Source: Gammaproteobacteria bacterium (GTDB lineage: Bacteria > Pseudomonadota > Gammaproteobacteria > Enterobacterales > Permianibacteraceae). From it: 64,000 bases of DNA. Below, in pieces: positions 16,256 through 25,024 of this stretch (the stretch's first letter is position 1; every line of letters begins with the position of its first letter). A program made the translations under genes and the position numbers. Under the pieces are notes generated by a model. It was not told the DNA's origin and ran no database searches. It saw only the letters and a list, made by a program, of their open reading frames with translations. The stretch lies in assembly GCA_016182845.1 (NCBI GenBank), contig JACPFT010000005.1, positions 186,001 to 250,000 of the forward strand. Reading direction: 5' to 3'.

Positions 16256-16427
16256 CCAATGACAATGGAACACTTTGGTTTGATGATTGCGGTTGAACGG
16301 CCGAGTCTCGCCTCGGCGGGCGACCTACTTGAGCTGCGCTGAAATTTGCCCAGGCCCTTCGCGCCATCGGATCAAGTATGAATTGCCATTCCCGGCACGG
16401 AACAGAGTCTCCCCAGGCTGAGCGGCA

Positions 16428-16445
16428 TGTAAGCCATGTCGCAAA
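16428..16445 (+). promoter_or_regulatory. Degenerate GacA box for Csr-type RNA 2
   Basis: The left half TGTAAG is perfect; after six bases the right half is CGCAAA, matching CTTACA at three of six positions. Its centre is about 180 bp before the predicted start of the second RNA, close to the spacing in the first. This is inference. Confidence 0.4.
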
Positions 16446-16531
16446 AAACTGGCTGATATCGGCGATTAGTGGCCGTGAGATCGCCGCCAGTGTGCTCAAA
16501 TGTGTTTTGTAACCAATTGAAAATAAACGAT

Positions 16532-16568
16532 AAAGCGCTTATCCGTGACGCGCGTCACGAGGCGCTTT
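16532..16568. promoter_or_regulatory. Nested palindrome upstream of Csr-type RNA 2
   Basis: The perfect 16-bp palindrome CGTGACGCGCGTCACG (16544-16559) is flanked by AAAGCGC and GCGCTTT, which also pair. It lies about 60-85 bp before the predicted transcript start, a typical activator or repressor position. The protein that binds is unknown. Confidence 0.45.
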
Positions 16569-16583
16569 CCGATTTTTCCTGGC

Positions 16584-16611
16584 TTGTTTCCCCGGCCCGT
16601 TTCGATAGACT
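16584..16611 (+). promoter_or_regulatory. Predicted promoter of Csr-type RNA 2
   Basis: TTGTTT (16584-16589), 16 bp, then TAGACT (16606-16611), predicting a start near 16618, just before the first GGA motif. Confidence 0.5.
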
Positions 16612-16616
16612 GGCCA

Positions 16617-16750
16617 CGTCGACAGGATGTTGGCACAAGGACTGGACCCCAGGACGGGGGCGGCAGGGAGCACGGGCAGGGAGCCTGAACGGCGCAGGAT
16701 GTGCCAAAAAAAAACAAAAAGGGTGGCCCTGCCACCCTTTTTGTTTTTTG
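16617..16750 (+). ncRNA. CsrB/RsmZ-type CsrA-sequestering RNA 2
   Basis: About 130 nt with seven GGA motifs (CAGGATG twice, CAGGACG, AAGGACT, CTGGACC, AGGGAGC twice). A closing stem GGCACA (16632-16637) / TGTGCC (16700-16705) brackets them. A perfect 15-bp terminator stem with a U tail follows. Size and design resemble RsmY/RsmZ. The open frame that continues from here into the DUF502 gene (16469-17473) is an accident: it translates the terminator into KKKQKGWP-like sequence. Pairing with RNA 1 only 460 bases upstream suggests duplication or joint control. Confidence 0.82.
16713..16749 (+). terminator. Terminator of Csr-type RNA 2
   Basis: AACAAAAAGGGTGGC (16713-16727) pairs perfectly with GCCACCCTTTTTGTT (16731-16745) around CCT, followed by TTTT. 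It is symmetric and could stop transcription from both sides. Confidence 0.9.
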
Positions 16751-16843
16751 CGTCCACGTTTTTCCGCCACTGTTGGCGCACTGCCGATTTTGACCGGGGC
16801 GGAACTATCCGGGAGAATGCCGTTTCCTGATTCGGAGGCATAC

Positions 16844-17473
16844 ATGGCAGGCAGCAGGCATCCCCTGGTGGCATTCGCGCGCACGGCGCTGTTCGGCGGC
16901 CTGGCGGTGTTATTGCCGGTGTTGATCCTGGCGTTTCTGTTGAATTGGCTGTTCCGGGCCACGCGCGCCCAGATCCGCCCCTTGACGGAAATGCTGGCCG
17001 CGCAGTCCCATGTTCAGGGCTTGGTGGCCGATGCCCTAGTGATCGTGTCCTTGGTGGTTTTCTGCTTCCTGTTGGGGCTCGTAGTGCAGACCCGCTTGGG
17101 CGCCTGGCTGCACACCGGGCTGGAAACCTGGTTGTTCGCCCGGGTGCCGGGCTATCAGCTGGTAAAGGACACCGTGGCGCAGTTCATCGGCCGGGACCGG
17201 GCATCGCCCTTCCAGGCGGTTTGCCTGCTGCGGCCCTTCGGTGAGGCCTGGATGACTGGCTTCATCACCGCGCGCCACGCCGACGGGCGGGTGACGGTGT
17301 TCGTGCCCAATGCCCCCCTGCCCACGACGGGCCTGGTGTTTCATGTGGCGGCGGCGGATATTCAGGAATTGCCGGGCATCGGCGTGGAGCAGGCCATGCG
17401 TACGGTGATGGCCTGCGGCGCGGGCTCTCAGAGCCTGATTACAATCTCGCTGAAGGGCGCATCGCGGCGTTAA
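16844..17473 (+). CDS. DUF502 family inner-membrane protein
   Basis: A 209-residue protein with two membrane segments (about residues 10-33 and 60-82), then FARVPGYQLVKDTVAQF and FVPNAPLPTTGLVFHV, the DUF502 core. Function unknown. The start at 16844 is chosen because GGAGG lies 6 bases upstream and the membrane segment then begins at once. The frame is open to 16469, but that stretch is the Csr-type RNA. The last residues (about SQSLITISLKGASRR) are encoded by one arm of a dispersed inverted repeat, so the native C-terminus may have been replaced. Confidence 0.85.
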   Translation: MAGSRHPLVAFARTALFGGLAVLLPVLILAFLLNWLFRATRAQIRPLTEMLAAQSHVQGLVADALVIVSLVVFCFLLGLVVQTRLGAWLHTGLETWLFARVPGYQLVKDTVAQFIGRDRASPFQAVCLLRPFGEAWMTGFITARHADGRVTVFVPNAPLPTTGLVFHVAAADIQELPGIGVEQAMRTVMACGAGSQSLITISLKGASRR

Positions 17474-17572
17474 AACCGAACTCAAAATGCTCACATACTA
17501 TGTGTATGCTCCGCTTTTTCGTCCAGTTTTGCCTTGCGCTGCATCCCTTGATCGAGATTGTAATCAGGCTCT
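17430..17572. repeat. Inverted repeat element at the DUF502 3' end
   Basis: AGAGCCTGATTACAATCTCG (17430-17449) and its perfect complement (17553-17572) bracket about 100 bases that hold an inner dyad (CTCACATA / TATGTGTATG, near 17490-17510). The layout is that of a small non-coding mobile repeat. The left arm is inside the coding frame of DUF502. Confidence 0.75.
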
Positions 17573-17654
17573 CAGGATATCTTGGCCCTGGGAGTAAAAC
17601 GGGAAATGCTTTGAGCCGGAATTATTCCGGCTTTACACGAAACTGCGGATTTGC

Positions 17655-17846
17655 TTAATAGCCGTCGCGGAACTGCGGTTCAAATCCCACGCTCTGGCGC
17701 GCACGGCTGCGTCGGCGGCGCTCGGCGCGTTCGGAGTCTTCCGGCTCCATCCACAGCAGATAATCATCACCTAAACCCGGTTCGTCCCGGCGCGCGCGCA
17801 AGGCGCGAGCCTGGCGAAGTGTCGTCGGCGAGGTGGGGGCATGCAT
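17655..17846 (-). CDS. Small hypothetical protein, 63 residues
   Basis: Short Arg/Glu-rich protein beginning MHAPTSPTTLRQARALRARR, with DDYLLWMEPEDSERAERRRR in the middle and no signal or membrane segment. Support is the strong AGGAAG 7 bases before the ATG and mostly G/C-ending codons. I do not recognise a family. It lies between convergent repeats and the M2 peptidase terminator, so it would be its own transcript. Confidence 0.55.
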   Translation of the reverse strand: MHAPTSPTTLRQARALRARRDEPGLGDDYLLWMEPEDSERAERRRRSRARQSVGFEPQFRDGY

Positions 17847-17973
17847 GGTAGCGCTTCCTGTCGTAATACCCGCGATGACTTGCGGGATGACTCGAATCTG
17901 CGCTTTTCGAACTGAATGCTTTCTGAATCGGCGCGGCGATTTGCCGCGTTGTGGACTCTTGCCAAGACCTGTG

Positions 17974-18006
17974 AAAAAAAAGCCCGGGGTTTCACGCCCG
18001 GGCCTC
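17974..18006 (-). terminator. Terminator of the M2 peptidase gene
   Basis: On the minus strand, GCCCGGG and CCCGGGC pair around GTGAAAC, followed by a run of eight T residues (A run at 17974-17981 on the plus strand). Confidence 0.9.
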
Positions 18007-18028
18007 TTTCAGGATTCAACTCGGCGCC

Positions 18029-19987
18029 TTACCAGCCGCACTGCTGACCCTTGTTCTGCTCGTCCAGATAGGCCTTGAGCGGGGCGAAGTAGTCGAGGAT
18101 GGCGGTGGCATCCATCTCGCCCTTGCCGCTGACCATGGCCAGGGCTTCCTGCCAGGGCTTGCTGGAACCGGTTTCCAGCATCTTGATCAGCTTCTCGCCG
18201 GCGACCTTGTTGCCGTAGATCGAGCAGCGGTGCAGCGGACCCTCGTAACCGGCGGCCTTGCACAGATCGCGGTGGAACTGGAACTGCAGAATGCGCGCCA
18301 GGAAGTAGCGGGTGTAGGGCGTGTTGCCCGGCACGTGGTACTTGGCGCCGGCGTCGAAGAATTCCTCGCCGCGCTCGCCTTCCGCCGGAGCGATGCCCTG
18401 GTACTTGGTGCGCAGGGCCCACCAGCCCTTGTTGTAGTCTTCCGGCTTGATCTGGCCGGAGAAGACCTGCCAGCGCCACTGGTCGATGAGCAGGCCGAAG
18501 GGCAGGAAGCCCACGGAATCCAGGGCCTTCTGCATCAACAGGCCCACATCCTTGGAGGCATCCGGTTCCTGCTCGATGAGGCCCAGGTTCTTCAGATAGC
18601 CGGGTCCGGTGGACAGGGCGATGGTGTCGCCGATGGCTTCGTGGAAGCCGTCGTTGGCGCCTTCGAGGTAGAACAGGGGCTGGGCCTTGTAGGCGCGCTG
18701 GTAGAAGTTGTGGCCCAGCTCGTGGTGGATGGTCACGAAGTCTTCGGCATTGACCTGGATGCACATCTTGATGCGCAGGTCGTCCTTGTTGTCCAGATCC
18801 CAGGCCGAAGCATGGCAGACGGCATTGCGATCATTGGGCTTCAAGAACAGCGAGCGCTTCCAGAAGGTATCCGGCAGCGGCTCGAAGCCCAGAGAGGTGA
18901 AGAAGGTCTCGGCCTGCTTGACCATCTTGCCTTCGGCCGTGCTCATGATGTCCTTGGGGGTCGGCTCGCCGGCCGGCTTGGGCTCGCCGAATTTGGCGCG
19001 CAGGGCCTTGTCCAGGTTGATGCCGGAGTCCATGCCTTCCGGCTTGACCAGATCGTAGATGCTGCCCCATTCCTGGGCCCACATATTGCCCAGCAAATGC
19101 GCCGGGATGGGCTTGTCCTTGGCCACGACGCTATCGCCGTAATGGGCGTTCAGCTTCGTGCGCACATGGCAGTGCAGGCTGTCATACAGCGGCTTGACCT
19201 GGCCCCAGAGGCGGTCCAGTTCCTTGGCGAAATCGTCGGCGGGCATGTCGTACTTGGCGCGCCACATGGCGCCGGTGTCGGCGAAGCCCAGTTCCTTGGC
19301 ACCTTCGTTGGCGATCTCCACCATGCGCTGGTATTTCGGGCGCATGGTCGGGGAAATGGTGTGCCAGCCCTTCCAGGCCTTGAGCTTGTCCTCGGCGGAG
19401 ATCTCCAGGTTACCGAGCATCAGACCCAGCTCGGTGACGCCCAGGGCATCGCCCTTGTAGCCGGCATCGATCTTGGCGCGGAACACGTCGGCCAGGGCCT
19501 TGTCGTTGAACTCGCCCTTGCCGTACATGCCGTCCAGCTCGGCGGACAATTCGGCAAGCTCCTTGTTTTTGGCGGCATCGGCCGGCGCGGCCAGGGTCAG
19601 GCCCAGGCGCAGCTTGTCCAGCTTGCGGCGCTGGTCGGCGGAGACCTGGACCTCATTGAACGTGGCGGCCTCGGTGGCGAACTTGACGCCCAGGGCGGTG
19701 ACCTTCTCGCCGGCGGCGGCGTTCAGGGCCTCGGTGTCCTCGGTGATGAAGTTCTGGGCGATCCAGGCGGCGCGGCCGGACTCCAGGCCGGCGGCCAGGA
19801 GTTCCTTCTCGGCGCGGGCCAGGAAGGCATCCACATCGGCGGTAGTGGGCTTGGCTTCGGCGCTCATTGCCGGCGAGGCGGCCGTGCTCTTGGCGGAGTC
19901 GTCGGCGGGCTTGCTGCAGGCGGCCAGGCTCAGGGCCGAACAGGCGAGCAGGGCCGTCATGGTGCGTGACAGCGTGAAGGGACTCAT
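18029..19987 (-). CDS. M2-family peptidyl-dipeptidase (ACE-like) lipoprotein
   Basis: A 652-residue zinc dipeptidyl-carboxypeptidase. A signal peptide ends in a lipobox (LSLAACS), followed by a Ser/Ala-rich linker. The zinc motif HHELGH is at about residues 417-422, with a downstream Glu ligand in the EAIGDTIALS region, and YLNAGAKYH-like substrate residues appear as FFDAGAKYHVPGNTPYTRYF. Bacterial members cut C-terminal dipeptides from peptides in the periplasm. Monocistronic, with its own terminator. Confidence 0.93.
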   Translation of the reverse strand: MSPFTLSRTMTALLACSALSLAACSKPADDSAKSTAASPAMSAEAKPTTADVDAFLARAEKELLAAGLESGRAAWIAQNFITEDTEALNAAAGEKVTALGVKFATEAATFNEVQVSADQRRKLDKLRLGLTLAAPADAAKNKELAELSAELDGMYGKGEFNDKALADVFRAKIDAGYKGDALGVTELGLMLGNLEISAEDKLKAWKGWHTISPTMRPKYQRMVEIANEGAKELGFADTGAMWRAKYDMPADDFAKELDRLWGQVKPLYDSLHCHVRTKLNAHYGDSVVAKDKPIPAHLLGNMWAQEWGSIYDLVKPEGMDSGINLDKALRAKFGEPKPAGEPTPKDIMSTAEGKMVKQAETFFTSLGFEPLPDTFWKRSLFLKPNDRNAVCHASAWDLDNKDDLRIKMCIQVNAEDFVTIHHELGHNFYQRAYKAQPLFYLEGANDGFHEAIGDTIALSTGPGYLKNLGLIEQEPDASKDVGLLMQKALDSVGFLPFGLLIDQWRWQVFSGQIKPEDYNKGWWALRTKYQGIAPAEGERGEEFFDAGAKYHVPGNTPYTRYFLARILQFQFHRDLCKAAGYEGPLHRCSIYGNKVAGEKLIKMLETGSSKPWQEALAMVSGKGEMDATAILDYFAPLKAYLDEQNKGQQCGW

Positions 19988-20173
19988 GGAACTCTCCCGG
20001 GTTGATTGCGACTGGGGTCTTTTTGATTAGGCGCGGGATTATAAACCGCCGCCACCGGGTCGGGGCGGCGGCTTGTGCTGCACTGCGGCAGCAGCAGATT
20101 CCCGCATCTGTGCTTTCGTCGGCGCGGTGCCTTGGCTAAGATCGGCGCACATTCGTTAATGCTGGAATTTTCC

Positions 20174-21198
20174 ATGAGTCTTGGTCCGCTGATGCTCGAT
20201 CTGGAGGGCCTGACCCTCGGCGCCGAAGAGCGCGACATCCTTGAACACCCCTTGGTGGGCGGCGTCATCCTATTCGGCCGCAATGTGGACAATCCGGCGC
20301 AGATCGCCGAGTTGTGCCGGGAAGTGCGCCGGGCCGCCGGGCGGCATCTGCTGATCGCCGTGGACCAGGAGGGCGGGCGCGTGCAGCGTTTTCGCGAGGG
20401 TTTCACCCGGCTGCCGGCCATGGGCAGCCTGCTGCCGGTGCTGGGCATGGCCGAGGCCGAGCGCTTCGCCCACGAGCTGGGCTGGCTGATGGCCGGCGAG
20501 GTGACGGCGGTGGGCTGCGATTTCAGCTTCGCGCCGGTCCTGGACTTGGGCGCCGGGGTCTCGGCGGTCATCGGGGATCGGGCCTTCGCCGCCGAGCCCG
20601 CCGACATCGTGCGCTTGGGCGGGGCTTTCATCGCCGGCATGCGCGATGCGGGCATGGCCGCGACCGGCAAGCATTTCCCCGGCCACGGTTCCACGGCCCT
20701 GGATTCCCATATCGCCATCCCGGTGGACGAACGTTCCAGGAGCGAGATCCTCGACAAGGACCTGGCGGCCTTCCGTCCCCTGTTCGACGGGCGCCTGGCG
20801 GCGGTGATGCCGGCCCATGTGATCTACCCGGAGGTGGACGAACGCCCGGCCGGCTTCTCACCGGTCTGGCTCAAGGACATATTGCGCGGCCAGTGCGGCT
20901 TCGACGGCGTGATCTTCAGCGACGATCTGGCCATGGCCGGCGCCACGGTGATCGGCGATTTCGTGGCTCGCGCCAAGGCCGCACTTTGGGCCGGCTGCGA
21001 CATGGTCCTGGTGTGCAATGACCGCGCTGGCGCCGTGCAGGTCCTGGACGGCCTGGGCGACTACCGCGATCCGGTGGGTGCGGCGCGCCTGGAGCACATG
21101 CGTGCCGAGCGCTTCCCCGAGAGCCTGAAGAGCCTGCGCGAATCGGCGCGGGCCCAGGCCGCGCGCCGCGTCCTGGCGGAACGCTTCGGGCTGCCGTC

Positions 21199-21202
<4 letters not shown>
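20174..21202 (+). CDS. nagZ: Beta-N-acetylhexosaminidase
   Basis: A 342-residue GH3 enzyme that removes GlcNAc from anhydro-muropeptides in the cytoplasm. LIAVDQEGGRVQRF, GKHFPGHGSTALDSH with the catalytic His/Asp loop, and the nucleophile Asp in IFSDDLAMAGA are present. The start at ATG 20174 gives MSLGPLMLDLEG, as in other NagZ proteins; ATG 20159 is less likely. The stop overlaps the next gene (GTGA). It works downstream of AmpG. Confidence 0.96.
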
Positions 21203-22487
<1,285 letters not shown>

Positions 22488-22507
22488 ATAAAAAGCGGCG
22501 GCCGTGC

Positions 22508-22558
22508 TTGACTCATTAAAAATATACTACTTATATATGTAGTAGTATTTTAATGAGT
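22508..22558 (+). promoter_or_regulatory. lexA promoter and large palindromic operator
   Basis: TTGACT (22508-22513), 17 bp, TTATAT (22531-22536) is a near-consensus promoter. It lies inside nested dyads with one common centre (22534.5): ACTCATTAAAA / TTTTAATGAGT (22511-22521 / 22548-22558) and TACTAC-N8-GTAGTA (22525-22544). This is presumably the LexA autoregulation site. It is not the CTGT-N8-ACAG box. Confidence 0.75.
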
Positions 22559-22572
22559 AGCAAGGAGCCGCC

Positions 22573-23211
22573 ATGTCCCGCCGTAGCGATACCCTGACCG
22601 AGCGTCAGCAAGCCATCCTGGAATTTCTGCAGCGTTACCAGGACGAGTTCGGCATGGCGCCGACGCGTATGGAAATCGGCGAGGCCTTTGGCTTCACGCC
22701 GCGCGCCGCCGACGATCACCTCAAGGCTCTGGAGCGCAAGGGCGTGCTGCGCTTGCGCGGCGACATCGCTCGCGGCATCCAGCTCCTGCAACTGGAACGG
22801 GAGCCGGAACAGCTGCTTTTGCCGGTCATCGGCCGGGTGGCCGCCGGCTCACCCATCCTGGCGGTCGAGAACATCGAACGCTACGTGCCCATCCCGCCTC
22901 TCCTGGCGCGACATGCCCCGGAATACATCCTCACCGTGCGCGGCGACTCCATGAAGGACGCCGGGATCCTGGACGGCGACCTGCTGGTGGTGCGCCGCAC
23001 GGACAAGGCCAGCTACGGCCAGATCGTGGTGGCGCGCATCGACGACGAGGTGACGGTCAAGCAGCTGGCCCTGCGCAACGGCAGGCCGGTGCTCCTGCCC
23101 ATGAACCCGGATTACCAACCCATCGAGGTGGATCCGGAGCAACTGGTCATCGAAGGCCTGTACGTGGGCCTCATCCGCGAGTCGGCGCAGATCGCCAAGT
23201 CCATCAACTGA
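22573..23211 (+). CDS. lexA: LexA repressor, SOS regulator
   Basis: A 212-residue repressor-protease. The winged HTH is at residues 1-65, with recognition region TPRAADDHLKALERKG (E. coli has SPNAAEEHLKALARKG). The self-cleavage site is Ala91-Gly92, the nucleophile Ser126 (RGDSMKD) and the general base Lys163. AAGGAG precedes the ATG by 5 bases. The changed recognition helix fits the unusual operator upstream. Monocistronic. Confidence 0.95.
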   Translation: MSRRSDTLTERQQAILEFLQRYQDEFGMAPTRMEIGEAFGFTPRAADDHLKALERKGVLRLRGDIARGIQLLQLEREPEQLLLPVIGRVAAGSPILAVENIERYVPIPPLLARHAPEYILTVRGDSMKDAGILDGDLLVVRRTDKASYGQIVVARIDDEVTVKQLALRNGRPVLLPMNPDYQPIEVDPEQLVIEGLYVGLIRESAQIAKSIN

Positions 23212-23364
23212 GCGGGGGTGAGCGCTGGACTGGCGTTGGCGCCTCCGCGTGAAGGGCCTTGGGGAAGGCTGCATCGGCTTGGGGGAGCGTTTTCGAGGTG
23301 ATTGTGTCGCCACGTCTATAGAAGGTGAGCAATAAGCCAGGGCAATCGCATCTTCCTGGGAGTG

Positions 23365-23471
23365 CTTCGATACGCGCCTTCGGCGCTACTCAGCACGAAC
23401 GGATTACTATATAAATTTACGTTTTTATAACCGTTCGCCCTGAGTAACCCGCTTCAGCGGGTGTATCGAAG
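23365..23471. repeat. REPIN-like inverted pair (CTTCGATAC...GAACGG)
   Basis: The left arm (23365-23402) runs CTTCGATAC...ACTCAG...GAACGG; the right arm (23431-23471) is the same unit inverted. The AT-rich spacer has 28 bases. A related pair lies at 32014-32107. This fills most of the 415-base gap between lexA and the symporter gene, in which no gene is supported. Confidence 0.8.
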
Positions 23472-23626
23472 GGCTGTTTGGCCGTTGGGTCGATTAGATG
23501 CGATTGCCCTGAGCAATAAGCCGCTTGCTGTGACAAGGCCGGCCGCCATGGTTAGAATGCCGGACCGCTCTGAACGAGCCCGAACGCCACAGGCCTGGAA
23601 CGGCCGCCATAAGAGGACAACACGGC

Positions 23627-24862
23627 ATGCAGTCCAAGCGCCTGACCCTATTCATCTTTCTGGGCATGATCCTGGGTATTGCCGCCGGTTATTCGGTGCA
23701 CACCTACTTTCCCGAATCCAGCGTTGACTTCGCCGATAACGTGTCCCTGCTGGCGACCATCTTCCTTCGCCTGATCAAGATGATCATCGCCCCCCTGGTG
23801 TTCTCCACCCTGGTGGTGGGCATCGCCAAGATGGGCGATATCGGCACGGTCGGCCGGGTTGGTATTAAGACTCTGGGCTGGTTCATCTTCGCCTCGCTGA
23901 TCTCCCTGACCTTGGGCCTGTTGATGGTCAATCTGTTCGAGCCGGGCAAGGCCATGCAACTGGCCCTGCCGGCCGCCGACGCCACGTCGGGCATTTCCGC
24001 CGGCTCCATCACCCTCAAGGATTTCATCGCCCATACCATCCCGACGTCCATCGTCGATGCCATGGCGCGCAACGAGATCCTGCAGATCGTGATCTTCAGC
24101 CTGTTCTTCGGTACGGGCGCCGCCGCCATGGGCCATCACGGCAAGCCCTTGGTGGACGTGGTGGAGATCGTCTCCCACGTCATGCTCAAGGTCACCGGCT
24201 ATGTGATGATGTTCGCTCCGCTGGCGGTGTTCGGCGCCCTGGCCGGCACCGTGGCCAAGAACGGCCTGGAGATCATCGGCGTCTACGGCGTGTTCATGGG
24301 CGAGTTCTATCTGTCCATCGCCGTGCTCTGGGGCGTGCTGCTCCTGCTGGGCAGCCTGTTCCTGGGCCATAGAGTCCTGCGCCTGCTGCGCATGGTACGC
24401 GAGCCGCTCTTGCTGGCCTTCTCCACGGCCAGCTCCGAGGCCGCCTATCCCAAGACCCTGGAACAGCTGGAGCGTTTCGGCTGCTCCAACAAGATCGCCA
24501 GCTTCGTGCTGCCCATGGGCTATTCGTTCAATCTGGACGGCTCCATGATGTACTGCACCTTCGCCACCCTGTTCATCGCCCAGGCCTATGGCATCGAGCT
24601 GTCCATGGGCCAGCAACTGATGATGCTCTTGATTCTGATGCTGACCTCCAAGGGCATGGCCGGCGTGCCGCGCGCCTCCCTAGTGGTCATTGCCGCGACC
24701 CTCTCCCAGTTCAATATTCCGGAAGCGGGTCTGTTGTTGCTCCTGGGCATCGACCATTTCCTGGACATGGGGCGTTCCGCCACCAACGTGGTGGGCAACT
24801 CCGTGGCGACGGCTGTCGTGTCCAAGTGGGAAGGCGAATTGCAGCACGGCGGGCACGGCTAG
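23627..24862 (+). CDS. Dicarboxylate/amino acid:cation symporter
   Basis: A 411-residue DAACS-family (GltP/DctA) transporter with about eight TM segments and two re-entrant loops. FLRLIKMIIAPLVFSTLVVGIA, the serine-rich loop AFSTASSEAAYP (HP1), GYSFNLDGSMMY and the AGVPRAS loop are the family signatures. It moves glutamate, aspartate or C4-dicarboxylates with Na+ or H+; the substrate cannot be read from sequence. The gap of 162 bases after it holds nothing evident. Confidence 0.93.
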   Translation: MQSKRLTLFIFLGMILGIAAGYSVHTYFPESSVDFADNVSLLATIFLRLIKMIIAPLVFSTLVVGIAKMGDIGTVGRVGIKTLGWFIFASLISLTLGLLMVNLFEPGKAMQLALPAADATSGISAGSITLKDFIAHTIPTSIVDAMARNEILQIVIFSLFFGTGAAAMGHHGKPLVDVVEIVSHVMLKVTGYVMMFAPLAVFGALAGTVAKNGLEIIGVYGVFMGEFYLSIAVLWGVLLLLGSLFLGHRVLRLLRMVREPLLLAFSTASSEAAYPKTLEQLERFGCSNKIASFVLPMGYSFNLDGSMMYCTFATLFIAQAYGIELSMGQQLMMLLILMLTSKGMAGVPRASLVVIAATLSQFNIPEAGLLLLLGIDHFLDMGRSATNVVGNSVATAVVSKWEGELQHGGHG

Positions 24863-25024
24863 CCGCTCGAAATCGGGGCGGCCCTCGGCGAAGCCGACAC
24901 GCCCCTGCCGCTTGCGCTCCCGGCTCGGCGTATGTTCAAGCTCCTGAGCCGGGGAGGAAGCCCCGGCGCTCATGTCGCGTACGCCCTGCAGCGATATCGC
25001 GTACCGGTTCTCAAGGCGGCGGGC

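Larger units (their letters stand above)
16153..16616. other. Intergenic region between the two Csr-type RNAs
   Basis: No gene is supported in these 464 bases. They contain a dispersed repeat (16228-16255), a partial GacA box (16428-16445), an AT-rich IHF-like stretch (about 16509-16535), a 16-bp palindrome (16544-16559) and the promoter of the second RNA. Confidence 0.7.

Noticed and set aside
16469-16843. Extended N-terminus of the DUF502 protein
   Set aside because: It translates the second Csr-type RNA and its terminator (a Lys/Gln-rich then Phe-rich stretch); the start at 16844 has a good ribosome site and family-like length.
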